Part shown: piece by piece, positions 52,017 to 62,071 of the stretch
Numbering within the stretch: position 1 is the first letter of the stretch
How the letters are laid out: each line of letters starts with the position of its first letter
Assembly: GCA_046728175.1 (NCBI GenBank)
Contig: JBKPEA010000029.1
Coordinates: 8,381 to 72,380, forward strand
Length of the DNA stretch: 64,000 bases
Direction of reading: 5' to 3'
Source of the DNA: JAFAHS01 sp046728175
GTDB taxonomy: Bacteria > Desulfobacterota > Binatia > Binatales > Binataceae
Position numbers and translations under genes: made by a program
The notes under the pieces: model-generated
Databases searched by the model: none
Seen by the model: only the letters and a program-made list of their open reading frames with translations
Told to the model about the DNA's origin: nothing

Positions 52017-55000
52017 ATGTGGATCGTCCGTCTAGCCCTGCGCCGTCCGCTCTCGGTTGCGGTCATGGCGCTTCTGATGTTGGTGCTGGGGGTCCTTTCC
52101 TTCTCGCTGATGAACGTCGACATTTTTCCTGCGATCAACCTGCCGGTGGTGATGGTGGTGTGGAACTACCCGGGGCTGTCGGCGTTCGATGTCGAGCGGC
52201 GGATGGTGTTTATCAGCGAGCGTGCGTACTCGACCACGGTCAATGACATCGAGCACATTGAATCCAGCTCGATTAATGGGCTGGGAATCCTCAAGGTCTA
52301 TTTTCAGCCGGGTACCGACGTGGGCGGCGCGATCGCCCAGATCAACGCGGTGTCTCAGACCATCCTGAGCAACCTGCCGCGCGGTATTCAACCGCCGCAG
52401 ATCATCTCCTACAACGCGTCCAACGTTCCGGTCGCGCAGCTCAACGTGTACAGCGACGTGCTCTCCACCGCCAGGCTGTTCGATTACGGACTGAACTTCA
52501 TCCGCATTCAGCTGTTCACGATTCCAGGGTTTTCTTCCCCCGCGCCCCTGGGCGGCGTGAGCCGCAACGTGATGGTCAATATCGACCCAACCAAGTTGTA
52601 CGCCAACGGCCTTTCCGCATACGACATCGGCAATTCGCTGGCCGCCAGCAACGTCGTGATTCCCTCCGGCAGCGCCAAGATGGGAAACTACCAGTACAAC
52701 GTCGACGTCAACATGAGCTTCCCCACCGTAAGGGAGTTCAACAACCTGCCCGTCAAGTATGTTGGAGCTTCCCCGATCCTGCTGGGGAACGTCGCGCCGG
52801 TGACCGACTCGCATCAGCCCGCGACTAACGTCGTACGCGTCGATGGGCGCCAGGCGACCTACCTGATGGTCATCAAGCACGCCGATGCGTCGACACTGAC
52901 CGTGGTCGACGCGGTCAGGAGCAAAATTCCGGAAATCCTGGCGACTGCGCCCCAGGGACTGAAGGTCGCGCTGGCATTTGATCAATCCAAGTTCGTGCGT
53001 GGCGCCCTGTGGGATGTCGTGCAGGAGGCAGTAAGCGCCGCCGCCCTGGTCGCGGTGATGGTGCTCATTTTTCTTGGCTCACCACGCAGCATGCTGATCG
53101 TCATCACCTCGATCCCGCTCTCAATTCTGACCGCCATCGTGGGTCTCAAGCTGAGCGGACAGACCATCAACACGATGACGCTGGGCGGAATTGCGCTGGC
53201 GGTCGGCATGCTGGTCGACGATGCCACCGTGGAAATCGAGAACATCCACCGTAACCACGCCATGAATAAGCCGCTGCTGGTCGCGATTCTCGACGGCGCG
53301 CATCAGATCGCTACGCCGACCTTGGTGGGCACTCTTTCCATCTGCATCGTGTTTTTCCCGGTGGTCTTGCTCACGGGAGTGGCGCGGTTTCTGTTCACGC
53401 CCCTGGCGTTGGCGGTGGTGTTCGCGATGCTCACTTCCTACCTGCTGTCCCGGACGCTGGTGCCGACCATGGCCCGCTACCTGCTGGCCGACACTCACGA
53501 GGAGAACGTCGGCGGCGGAGCGGGGTGGTGGAGTCGCTTCGTGCGCGGCTTCGAAGCTTGCTTCGATCAGTTGCGGGACCGCTATCGGGACGTGCTCGGA
53601 ACCTTTATCGCGCGCCGCACGTTTTCACTGGCCTGCGTCGCCGCACTGATCGTCGTTTCGATGGGCCTGCTGTTCACGGTGGGAGAGGATTTCTTTCCAC
53701 CGGTGGATGCCGGCATGATGCGTCTGCACGTGCGCGCTCCTACCGGAACCCGCATCGAGCATACCGAGCTGCTGGTCGCCGACATCGAGCAAACCATTCG
53801 CAGCATCGTGCCGGCCGACGAGATCGAAAGCATCAGTGACAACATCGGCCTGCCGATTTCGTATGATCTTGCCTTTTATCAGACCGACAGCATCGGACCG
53901 CAGGACAGCGATATTCTGATCCAGCTCAAACCCGGGCATCGTCCCACTGGCGACTATCAGCGGGAGATACGCAAGGTCCTGGAAGCGCACTATCCGAACC
54001 TGACCGCGTACTTCCAGGCCGCCGATATCGTCGGCCAGGTGCTCAATTTCGGCCTCCCGGCGATGATCAATGCCCAGATCAACGGCAACAATCTGCAGAG
54101 CAACTACGATATCGCGTTGCGCCTTAAGGATAAGATGGCGCAGATTCCAGGCGTGGTCGACCTTCGGATCGGCCAGCCGCTCGATTATCCGGCCCTCAAG
54201 GTCGACGTCGATCGCGCGAAGGCGCTCCAGTTTGGCATCACGCAAACCCAGGTCGCGTCAAGCCTGCTCGCTTCGCTCAGCGGCGCGCAATTGCTGCAGC
54301 CCAATTTCTGGCTCGACCCGGTCAGCGGGGTTAACTACAACGTCATCGCGCAGGTGCCGCAGCAGGTCATCAGCTCGATAAACGCCCTGGCCAATATTCC
54401 GCTCAGCGCAACGCCGCAGAGCGCCTCCGTGCAGCAGGCGGCATCGCAGGACTCCACGGGCAACCAGCCGCAATTGCTTGGCAACCTCGCTACCGTCCAT
54501 CGTGACTGGGACCCCGCGGTCGTCTCCCACTACAGTGTTCAGCGGGTGATCGATGTCAATTGCGCGGTATCGCGCCGCGACCTGGGCAGCGTCAGCGCCG
54601 ACGTGCGGCGCGCGATCAACGGTCTGGGCAATCTACCAGCCGGGACTCACGTGGTCATTCGCGGACAGAGCGCGGCAATGAGTGAGTCCTTCGAGACCTT
54701 GGGTGAAGGACTGATCCTGGCAATTATCCTGGTCTACCTCCTGATGGTTGCGAATTTTCAGTCCTGGCTTGAGCCTTTCATCATCATGATGGCGGTGCCC
54801 GGCGCGCTGGCCGGGGTGCTGTGGATGCTGGTGATCACCGGCACGACGATTAACGTTGAATCATTGATGGGCGCGATAATGGCGGTCGGGGTTGGGGTCG
54901 CCAACGGCAACCTGCTGATAACTTTTGCCAACGAGCTGCGCGAGGACGGCTACAGCCCGGTGGCCGCCGCGATCCAGGCCGGCCGCATACGCTTCAGGCC

Positions 55001-55235
55001 GATTATCATGACGGCGCTCGCCATGATTCTCGGGATGCTGCCGATGGCGTTGGCGCTTGGCTCCGGCTCCGAGCAGAACGCTCCGCTGGGCCGTGCGGTT
55101 ATCGGTGGCCTGCTGGTGGCTACGGTAATGACGCTGTTTGTGGTGCCGGCGGTATATTCGATCTTCAGCCGTACTCTGATCGGAAAGCACCAGCGCGACG
55201 CCGAGATCGAGGCGATCGGCCTGCCGGGCGCATAA
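52017..55235 (+). CDS. RND-family efflux transporter permease (AcrB/MexB-like)
   Basis: 1072 residues. Hydrophobic N-terminus (PLSVAVMALLMLVLGVLSF), periplasmic pore and docking regions (VDIFPAINLPVVMVVWNYPG near residue 36), and a second symmetric half. TM4 carries GMLVDDATVEIENIHRN near 398, with the paired Asp of the proton relay. A run of low-complexity periplasmic residues (about 805-820, SATPQSASVQQAASQDSTG) is present. It exports drugs or other small molecules with a proton gradient. The adaptor follows by 13 bases; the order permease-adaptor is reversed compared with mexAB. Confidence 0.93.
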   Translation: MWIVRLALRRPLSVAVMALLMLVLGVLSFSLMNVDIFPAINLPVVMVVWNYPGLSAFDVERRMVFISERAYSTTVNDIEHIESSSINGLGILKVYFQPGTDVGGAIAQINAVSQTILSNLPRGIQPPQIISYNASNVPVAQLNVYSDVLSTARLFDYGLNFIRIQLFTIPGFSSPAPLGGVSRNVMVNIDPTKLYANGLSAYDIGNSLAASNVVIPSGSAKMGNYQYNVDVNMSFPTVREFNNLPVKYVGASPILLGNVAPVTDSHQPATNVVRVDGRQATYLMVIKHADASTLTVVDAVRSKIPEILATAPQGLKVALAFDQSKFVRGALWDVVQEAVSAAALVAVMVLIFLGSPRSMLIVITSIPLSILTAIVGLKLSGQTINTMTLGGIALAVGMLVDDATVEIENIHRNHAMNKPLLVAILDGAHQIATPTLVGTLSICIVFFPVVLLTGVARFLFTPLALAVVFAMLTSYLLSRTLVPTMARYLLADTHEENVGGGAGWWSRFVRGFEACFDQLRDRYRDVLGTFIARRTFSLACVAALIVVSMGLLFTVGEDFFPPVDAGMMRLHVRAPTGTRIEHTELLVADIEQTIRSIVPADEIESISDNIGLPISYDLAFYQTDSIGPQDSDILIQLKPGHRPTGDYQREIRKVLEAHYPNLTAYFQAADIVGQVLNFGLPAMINAQINGNNLQSNYDIALRLKDKMAQIPGVVDLRIGQPLDYPALKVDVDRAKALQFGITQTQVASSLLASLSGAQLLQPNFWLDPVSGVNYNVIAQVPQQVISSINALANIPLSATPQSASVQQAASQDSTGNQPQLLGNLATVHRDWDPAVVSHYSVQRVIDVNCAVSRRDLGSVSADVRRAINGLGNLPAGTHVVIRGQSAAMSESFETLGEGLILAIILVYLLMVANFQSWLEPFIIMMAVPGALAGVLWMLVITGTTINVESLMGAIMAVGVGVANGNLLITFANELREDGYSPVAAAIQAGRIRFRPIIMTALAMILGMLPMALALGSGSEQNAPLGRAVIGGLLVATVMTLFVVPAVYSIFSRTLIGKHQRDAEIEAIGLPGA

Positions 55236-55248
55236 CTGCGCAAACGAA

Positions 55249-56397
55249 ATGGAAGAAGATCCAAGGGAATATCAGGCCAGGCAGCCCGGCAGGTTTTTCT
55301 TTGCCGGATGGATCGGCGCGATCGCCCTGGCCGTGATCGCGACTGCCGGGCTGGTGCTGGCCCGCGATTTCTGGATCGGCCGCCAGAGCTCCGAGCTTGC
55401 GCGCGAGAATGCACTGGGGATGCACGTACTGGTGACGCGGGTCATGCATGCTCCTACGGTCCGCAATGTAAAGCTGCCAGCGTCGCTGCGCGGGTTCGAT
55501 GAGACCGACATCTTCGCAAAGATCCCCGGCTATCTGAGGAAGATCAACGTTGACAAAGGTGACCGCGTTAGCGCGGGCGAAGTTATCGCCCTGGTCGACT
55601 CGCCCGAGACCGATCAGCAGGTAGCGAACGCTCGCGCCAACTACAATCTGGCGGTCGTGACAGATCGGCGCTACCGGCAACTCCTCGACGGCGGTGTCAT
55701 CTCCCGGCAGGACTTCGACAACGAGCACGCAAATATGCTCCAGGCCAAGGCCACCCTGAAACAAAACCTTGCGTTGCAGAAGTACCAGGTGGTCACCGCG
55801 CCGTTTGATGGGATCGTGTCGGCGCGTTATGTCGACCAGGGGCATCTGGTTCCGCAGAGCACTGCCGGCGGGAGCGCGAACAGCGCCATCGTACAGGTCG
55901 CGAGAATGAAGCCGCTGCGCTTGTTCGCGTATATGCCGCAGAGCACCGCATTATTCGTTCGAAACGGCGACCATTCCACGTTTCAGGTAAATGAATATCC
56001 GAAGCGTAGATTCGACGGGACCGTGGCGCGGCATCCCCAAGCGTTGGCGGCCGATTCGCGCACGATGATCGTCGAGGTCGATCTGCCAAACGAAGATCTC
56101 GCGCTCTATCCAGGCATGTATGGGTTTGTGACCTTCACGGTGTCGACGCCGGCGAGCGCGCCTATGGTGGCGGACGACGCCTTGATCTTCCGTAACAACA
56201 AGATTTATGTGCCAGTCGTTCGCGCCAATCGGTTGCACCTGGTGGAAGTTGGGCTTGGCTTCGACAACGGCGTGTCGGTGCAAATCTCCAGCGGCGACGT
56301 GTCCGACAATGATCTGGTCGCGCTGAACGTGGGCCAGGCTGCGCGCGACGGCCAGGCGGTCCGTCCCGTACTAGAGAGTGCCGCGAGCGGCCGGTAA
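55249..56397 (+). CDS. RND efflux periplasmic adaptor subunit (membrane fusion protein)
   Basis: 382 residues. One N-terminal membrane helix (FAGWIGAIALAVIATAGLVL), lipoyl-like segments (GYLRKINVDKGDRVSAGEVI near residue 91 and APFDGIVSARYVDQGHLV near 184), a helical hairpin between them (about 115-175), beta-barrel (VNEYPKRRFDGTVARHPQAL) and a membrane-proximal end. It connects the inner-membrane permease to an outer-membrane channel. No TolC-type channel gene lies next to the pair. Confidence 0.92.
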   Translation: MEEDPREYQARQPGRFFFAGWIGAIALAVIATAGLVLARDFWIGRQSSELARENALGMHVLVTRVMHAPTVRNVKLPASLRGFDETDIFAKIPGYLRKINVDKGDRVSAGEVIALVDSPETDQQVANARANYNLAVVTDRRYRQLLDGGVISRQDFDNEHANMLQAKATLKQNLALQKYQVVTAPFDGIVSARYVDQGHLVPQSTAGGSANSAIVQVARMKPLRLFAYMPQSTALFVRNGDHSTFQVNEYPKRRFDGTVARHPQALAADSRTMIVEVDLPNEDLALYPGMYGFVTFTVSTPASAPMVADDALIFRNNKIYVPVVRANRLHLVEVGLGFDNGVSVQISSGDVSDNDLVALNVGQAARDGQAVRPVLESAASGR

Positions 56398-56452
56398 CTT
56401 CGGCTCCCCACCGCGAGGACCGGGCGTCCCGGGCAAAGGATTGCGCCCGACC

Positions 56453-57037
56453 TCAAATCACCGCGAAATCCCGATTCTGCGCCGGCCATGAGGGTGCGTT
56501 TCTGATCGCATCCAGCACTTCGTCCGGACGCGCAACTACGGTCCACATCGTTCGATGGCGCTCGTCCATGAAGCGTTCCGCTATCGAGCTCTCCAGAAGT
56601 TCTATGCACGGCCGGTAGAAATCGCAGGTATTTACAATGATGATCGGACCGCCATAGATTCCCAGCCGCTTCCACGCCATCGCCTCAAACAGTTCTTCAA
56701 ACGTGCCGCATCCGCCAGGTAGTGCGATGACCGCATCGACTTCCTGGATCATCAGGCGCTTGCGTTCATGCATGTCCCGGGTGAGGACCAGTTCGCTGAG
56801 TCCGCGATGTGCCCATTCCAGGTCGGACATGAATTGCGGAATCACGCCGATCACGCGCCCGCCTACACTCAGAGCACCATCCGCGAGGTGGCCCATCGAC
56901 CCCTTGCCGCCGCCCCCGAACACCAGGGTGATTCCCGCCTCGGCAATTAGCCGGCCGAGCTGGTGGGCCGCGCGATGGTAGGAGGGATCGCAACTGCTGC
57001 TCGATGCGCAATAGACACAGACGCGTTTTATCTGCAT
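56453..57037 (-). CDS. LOG-family protein (TIGR00730)
   Basis: 194 residues. Rossmann fold with VYCASSSSCDP at the N-terminus, GGGGKGSMGHLADGAL near residue 39 and the signature PGGCGTFEELFEAMAWKRLG near 106 (PGGxGTxxE). Members release free cytokinin-like bases from nucleotide monophosphates or act as nucleotide 5'-monophosphate nucleosidases. The role in bacteria is often unknown. It stands alone, converging on the RND pair. Confidence 0.92.
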   Translation of the reverse strand: MQIKRVCVYCASSSSCDPSYHRAAHQLGRLIAEAGITLVFGGGGKGSMGHLADGALSVGGRVIGVIPQFMSDLEWAHRGLSELVLTRDMHERKRLMIQEVDAVIALPGGCGTFEELFEAMAWKRLGIYGGPIIIVNTCDFYRPCIELLESSIAERFMDERHRTMWTVVARPDEVLDAIRNAPSWPAQNRDFAVI

Positions 57038-57079
57038 GACCGCGATCGTAGCGAAGGATGCACGCGCCGGCGACCCGCG

Positions 57080-58315
57080 TCAATTCTTTTCGGCGCTGTT
57101 TTTCCAGGTCGGCATCAGCTGATTAGAAGGAATCTCCTCTCCCTTAATCTTGCGCGCCGTTTCGAGCCCCGCGACCGGCAGCCCCGCGGGATCCAGTTTT
57201 CCGATCTGCACAAGGGCGCTCGCTTGGTCCCAGTAGATTCGTTCGTAGCAGAGCCTGTTGCCCTCGAACGCGACCGATGCGACTGCTGGCACTTCGCAAT
57301 ACTTGCCGGTCGGACCGATGCCGGGTAGGAGCCAGTCGATTTCCCGGTCATGAGTGAAGCACATCAGCACTTCGTCGACGATTCGATCGGGACCCAGCGT
57401 GCGAGCGATAGGCACAATCTTCATATCCGCTGGCAGACTCGGGATAAAATGATGCTTGTAGAAGCGATGCAGTTCCTTCTGACCGTAGCCGCCGGTGAGC
57501 GTGGGGACGTGGTTCACGCACGGTTCGGTGACCATGGTTTTGATGGTGGCGTCAGCATCTCGAGTTCCGAACTCAAGCCCACAATGGTCGTCCCACAAGG
57601 CGCTCAGGTCGTAGCGCGGGCCGAGAGTGCTGCGGAGCAGGCCCACCGAACGGGAACGCGCGAGTTGTGCGGCAAAAGGATGGAAGCCGGCGCGCAAGTC
57701 ACAATTGAACCCGTGCTGAGCACCCGCATAGACGTAAAATTCCGCGCGGTCATGCGCGGCGAGCGCTTTGCGCGTGCTCTCGCGAGCCGCCGCGGGGATG
57801 GCGGCATCGTTCTCGCCATAGTGGAACATGATGGGACATTTGATTCGCGCCGCTTCATCGAGTCGGGTTTCGATTCCTCCTCCGTAGTAAGCGATCGCCG
57901 CGTCGGTCTCGCAGCGCGCGGCCGTGAGGTACGCGAGCAGCCCGCCAAAGCAGTAACCGACCACCGCCACGTTGCCCTTGCGTTCGGGTCGTGAACGCAA
58001 GTGGTCAAGGGTTGCCGCGATATCCTTGAGCGCGAGTTCCAGGTCGAGTTTCTGCCGCAGTGCCCGTCCCTTGGTGATTCCCTCCGCGGTGTAAGGCAGC
58101 TCAACCCCGGGTTCGACTCGCCAGAAGATGTCCGGCGCGAGCGCCACGTATCCTTCGGCCGCCCACCGATCGGTTACCGCTCTGATATGTGCGTTTACGC
58201 CGAAAATTTCCTGCAGCACCAGCAGCCCGGGACCTGAGCCCGAAGGCGGAAGAGACAAGTAAGCCTGGAACGTTCCACCATCGTGTGCTCGAACTTTGAT
58301 CGGCTGACTGTTCAT
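57080..58315 (-). CDS. dienelactone hydrolase fused to an NTF2/SnoaL-like domain
   Basis: 411 residues. Residues about 1-230 are dienelactone hydrolase: LLVLQEIFGVNAHIRAVTDR near residue 31 (Glu), VAVVGYCFGGLLAYL near 116 (Cys nucleophile in GYCFGG), FHYGENDAAIPAAA near 163 (Asp), GAQHGFNCDLR near 197 (His). The C-terminal half (about 240-400) resembles NTF2-like cone folds: ALWDDHCGLEFGTRDADATI, then SVAFEGNRLCYERIYWDQAS. The fusion is unusual. It could hydrolyse a lactone or ester while the second domain binds or isomerises a ligand. No signal peptide. Confidence 0.82.
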   Translation of the reverse strand: MNSQPIKVRAHDGGTFQAYLSLPPSGSGPGLLVLQEIFGVNAHIRAVTDRWAAEGYVALAPDIFWRVEPGVELPYTAEGITKGRALRQKLDLELALKDIAATLDHLRSRPERKGNVAVVGYCFGGLLAYLTAARCETDAAIAYYGGGIETRLDEAARIKCPIMFHYGENDAAIPAAARESTRKALAAHDRAEFYVYAGAQHGFNCDLRAGFHPFAAQLARSRSVGLLRSTLGPRYDLSALWDDHCGLEFGTRDADATIKTMVTEPCVNHVPTLTGGYGQKELHRFYKHHFIPSLPADMKIVPIARTLGPDRIVDEVLMCFTHDREIDWLLPGIGPTGKYCEVPAVASVAFEGNRLCYERIYWDQASALVQIGKLDPAGLPVAGLETARKIKGEEIPSNQLMPTWKNSAEKN

Positions 58316-58525
58316 TTGTGACTCCTTCCCCGGACGCGCGCTGCCGCTACTGTATCATCGCGCTCGGGGTTTTTGCCGCGCTGACTCAGCTTGGGCCAGA
58401 CGCGTTTCCAGTCCCTCAAGTTAAGATCAATGTCCGATCGCGCGCGGTCTTCCAAGTCGACCGCTTGCTTGCCGAGACGAGCCTGATCTGAAAGCCTAGC
58501 AGGGCCCGCAAGATCGCACGGCTTA

Positions 58526-59821
58526 ATGGAATCCAGCCCGTCAGCGACCGCCCCGACGCAAATCCAATTTCATCCGCCGCGACGATATCTGCGGCTGATG
58601 TTTGCGCTGCTGATGTCGGCCACGATTTTCGAAGGCTACGACATCACCATTTTCCATCTGTGTACGCCCTACATTATGAAAACCTTCGCGATGAGCGATC
58701 GCGAGATCGGATTCGTCGCTACGCTGGTGCGGTTCGGAGGAATCCTGTCTTTTGGCATCGTAGCCAGCGCCGATCTCTATGGTCGCCGTCCAATCCTGTC
58801 GATCACCGTCGTGTTTTATACCCTGTTTACACTGGCGACCGCGTTGTCGCGCGGAATGATCACGTTCACGATTTTTCAGGCCGCAGCGCAGTTGTTCCTG
58901 GCGGCGGAATTCGGCGTGGCCGTAACCATGGTGAGCGAAGAATTTCCGGATGAAACGCGCGGTCGCGCCATCGCCGCTTTGCATACCGTCGCTTTTCTGG
59001 GCGTCGCTGCCGCTGCCGCACTCTATCCCCTGGTGGCGCCCTCGGGATGGGGCTGGCGCGGCATGTACCTGCTCGGAATCGTCCCGCTCCTCCTCACCGC
59101 ATTTTTGAGGCGAGGGCTCCGCGAGACGATACGGTTTCAGGCCATGGACGCCGCCCGCAAAATGGCCGGCGCCGCTCGTGAGAAACTGCTGGCGAAGCTG
59201 CGCTCCTCGGTGGCAGAATTTGCCGGGCCCTACCGCAAGCGGCTCATACTCATCGCGATTCTGTGGAACTCGATCGGATTTGTCGGCGGGCCGACCATCA
59301 CCTTCTTCAGTCTGTTAGCGATTCGCGACCATCACTGGACCGCGGCCCAAGTCGGCCTCGCGCTGATCGTCGCCTACCTGATGGGAAGCGTGGGAAGCTT
59401 GCTGAGCGGCTATGCGATGGATCGGATTGGGCGCAGGATGACCACCGCCGTCTTCTATCTAGCCTCGGCGATCTCGATGGCTATCATGTTCGGCTCCGGG
59501 TGGCACGGCTCGGTAAGGTTCGGAATTGTCGCGACCCAGTTCGCCTATCAGGCAGCCCGAACGGCCACCTCGGCGTTGTCCGCGGAGCTGTTCCCGACCG
59601 AGATTCGCGCGAGTGGCTACAGCCTTACCGTGCAGGTAATTGGGCAGTTGGGATGGACACTGTCGCCGCTGTTGATCGGAATGCTGTCGGTGCCGCTGGG
59701 CGGAATCGGAAATGCCGCGTCGGTCTTCGCGCTCGGTCCCATCGTTGGGGCCATCGCGATTGGCTATGTCCCTGAAACGCGGGGCAAAACCCTGGAAGAG
59801 ATCTCGCCCGCCGTGCTTTAG
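58526..59821 (+). CDS. MFS transporter (sugar/metabolite symporter type)
   Basis: 431 residues, about 12 hydrophobic helices. GYDITIFHLCTPYIMKTF near residue 33 (TM1), ASADLYGRRPILSI near 85 (loop 2-3 DxxGRR), FGVAVTMVSEEFPDETRGRA near 130 (loop with RGR motif) and SGYAMDRIGRRMTTAVFYL near 295 (loop 8-9). Motif placement is that of the metabolite:proton symporter/SP-like MFS group. The substrate is unknown. No regulator is next to it. Confidence 0.88.
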   Translation: MESSPSATAPTQIQFHPPRRYLRLMFALLMSATIFEGYDITIFHLCTPYIMKTFAMSDREIGFVATLVRFGGILSFGIVASADLYGRRPILSITVVFYTLFTLATALSRGMITFTIFQAAAQLFLAAEFGVAVTMVSEEFPDETRGRAIAALHTVAFLGVAAAAALYPLVAPSGWGWRGMYLLGIVPLLLTAFLRRGLRETIRFQAMDAARKMAGAAREKLLAKLRSSVAEFAGPYRKRLILIAILWNSIGFVGGPTITFFSLLAIRDHHWTAAQVGLALIVAYLMGSVGSLLSGYAMDRIGRRMTTAVFYLASAISMAIMFGSGWHGSVRFGIVATQFAYQAARTATSALSAELFPTEIRASGYSLTVQVIGQLGWTLSPLLIGMLSVPLGGIGNAASVFALGPIVGAIAIGYVPETRGKTLEEISPAVL

Positions 59822-59906
59822 GAACGTCGAGATCAACTCCTCGGTTCCGTTATTGCTGTTCCTTCCTTGTCGGAGTGGGTAAAGTTGCGCTTTCGCGCCT
59901 CCCGAC

Positions 59907-61973
59907 CTAATCGGATTCCGGCACCAGGTCCAGCGCCGCCAGCCACGCAGCCGAGCTGCTGTCGGACGGTGCCCGCCAATCGCCCCGCGGCGACAGCGAA
60001 CCACCTGAACCGACCTTGGGCGCGTTCGGAATCGTGCTGCGCTTGAACTGGCTCAGCTCAAAGAAGCGATGCAGGAAGATGCGCAGGTTCGCCTTGATCG
60101 CAGCGATCCCATACTCGTGACGGAGTGTGGCGGGAATATCGGGCCATGCCCCGTGGCGCTTGTCGCGCCATGCACAGTAAGCGAGAAACGCGATCTTCGC
60201 CGGCGCGTAGCCGAAGCGTAATGTAAAGTAGAGGTTGAAGTCTTGCAGCTCGTAGGGTCCGATGATGTTTTCGGTATAGGGTGTGGGATCGGCGCCCGGG
60301 ACTGCGCTCGGCACCAGCTCCGGACTTATCGGAGTCTCGAGGATTTCCTTCAACACCGCGCTCACCGGCGCGCCCAGCCGACCGGTTGCTGCGACCCACC
60401 GAATAACATGCTGGATCAGCGTCTTCGGCACGCTCGCGTTGACCGCGTAGTGCGACATGTGATCGCCCACGCCATAGGTGCACCATCCGAGTGCCAACTC
60501 GCTCAAGTCCCCGGTCCCGATGACGATGCCGTTGTTCTGGTTGGCGAGGCGGAACAGAATGCTGGTGCGCTCGCCGGCCTGAACGTTTTCGTAGGTGACA
60601 TCATACTTGAGGTCGCCGCTGGCGTGTGGGTGCGCGATGTTCTTCAGCATCAGGGTGGCGCTGGGCCGGATATCGATCTCGTGCGCGTAGCATCCAACCG
60701 CGTTCATAAGACGGCGCGCTTGCCCAAGCGTTCGATCACTGGTTGCGAAACCGGGCATCGTGTAGGCGAGGATGTTTTTGCGCGAAAGCCCGAGGCGGTC
60801 CATCGCCTGGGCGCAGACCAGCAGCGCTTGGGTTGAATCCAGTCCGCCGGAAATGCCCACCACGACCCGTTCGATGCCGGTCGCGCGCAGCCTCGTCGCC
60901 AGGCCCTGGACCTGGATTTCGTAGACTTCGGAGCATCGTTCGTCGCGATATTTCGGGTCGGCGGGAACGTAGGGAAAGCGCTCGTAGACCCGGTTGGGGA
61001 GCATCCGCTCCGCGTGCGGCAGCGCGCTCGAAAACTCGATGGTGCGAAATTCGGCCAGGTTGGCACGCTCGCGGCGAATCGAGTCGCCGAAACTAGTTTG
61101 CCGCATCCGCTCCTGGGTCAGGCGTTCAAGGTCGATATCGGCGCAGATGAGTTGTGGCGCGTCACTGAAGCGCTGCGACTCCGCGAGCTTGGTTCCGTTC
61201 TCATAGATCATCGCGTGGCCGTCCCACGCCAGGTCGGTGGTCGATTCGCCGGGGCCGGCCGCTGAATAAAGATACGCCGCCAGACATCGCGCCGACTGGC
61301 TGCCGACCAACTCGCGTCGATAATCCGCTTTCGCGATCGTGATGTTTGACGCTGAGAGATTCAGCAGTACCGTCGCTCCCGCCAGCGCAGCAGACGCAGA
61401 GGGCGGAATCGGCGTCCACAGGTCTTCACAAATTTCAGCAGCAAACACGAACAGGGGCTGCTCCCGATGCTGAAACAACAGCCGATTGCCAAATGGCACG
61501 TGGCGGGCGCCACCGAGCTCGATGTCCTTGCTGCGCGCTGAATCCGCGGGCGCGAATTGCCGCGCTTCGTAGAATTCGCGGTAGTTCGGCAGGAAGGTCT
61601 TTGGGACCACCCCGAGAATTGCTCCGCGGCACACCACCACCGCACAGTTGAAGAGCAGGTGGTCCGCGCGCACGGGCATGCCGACCACCGCCACCAGATT
61701 CATCTCGCGAGAAGAGGTCACGACCTCGCGCAGGGCGTCTTCAGTTGCATCCAGCAGCGCGCGCTGCTGGAACAAGTCATCGCAGGTGTAGCTGGCGAGA
61801 CCCAGCTCCGGAAAAAGCGCCAGCGCCGCGTCGCTCTCGGCAGCCTGCTCCATCAATCCGAGAGTCGCGCGTGAATTGAAAGCGGGGTCCGCCACGCGTA
61901 GCGCGGGAATTCCGACTGCGACCCGCACGAAGTCGTGGCTATAAAGGTTGTAGAAATTGTCGCCCCGTTTCAC
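59907..61973 (-). CDS. nadE: glutamine-dependent NAD+ synthetase
   Basis: 688 residues, two domains. N-terminal nitrilase-type glutaminase (about 1-300) with Glu in PELGLASYTCDDLF near 55, Lys in VPKTFLPNYREFYEARQF near 127 and Cys in FAAEICEDLWTPIP near 177. The C-terminal ammonia-dependent synthetase (about 350-650) has the ATP pyrophosphatase loop VVGISGGLDSTQALLVCAQ near residue 373. It converts deamido-NAD, ATP and glutamine to NAD. The extra glutaminase domain matches the long form found in many bacteria. Stand-alone gene. Confidence 0.95.
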   Translation of the reverse strand: MKRGDNFYNLYSHDFVRVAVGIPALRVADPAFNSRATLGLMEQAAESDAALALFPELGLASYTCDDLFQQRALLDATEDALREVVTSSREMNLVAVVGMPVRADHLLFNCAVVVCRGAILGVVPKTFLPNYREFYEARQFAPADSARSKDIELGGARHVPFGNRLLFQHREQPLFVFAAEICEDLWTPIPPSASAALAGATVLLNLSASNITIAKADYRRELVGSQSARCLAAYLYSAAGPGESTTDLAWDGHAMIYENGTKLAESQRFSDAPQLICADIDLERLTQERMRQTSFGDSIRRERANLAEFRTIEFSSALPHAERMLPNRVYERFPYVPADPKYRDERCSEVYEIQVQGLATRLRATGIERVVVGISGGLDSTQALLVCAQAMDRLGLSRKNILAYTMPGFATSDRTLGQARRLMNAVGCYAHEIDIRPSATLMLKNIAHPHASGDLKYDVTYENVQAGERTSILFRLANQNNGIVIGTGDLSELALGWCTYGVGDHMSHYAVNASVPKTLIQHVIRWVAATGRLGAPVSAVLKEILETPISPELVPSAVPGADPTPYTENIIGPYELQDFNLYFTLRFGYAPAKIAFLAYCAWRDKRHGAWPDIPATLRHEYGIAAIKANLRIFLHRFFELSQFKRSTIPNAPKVGSGGSLSPRGDWRAPSDSSSAAWLAALDLVPESD

Positions 61974-62071
61974 GCTGCGCCCTCTAGCCGGCTCCGCGAG
62001 CGAGCCAGGACTTTGCGTATTTTAGACACAAAGTCTCCGGGCTGTCATGCCTCGATGCAGGCGCCCGTTGC

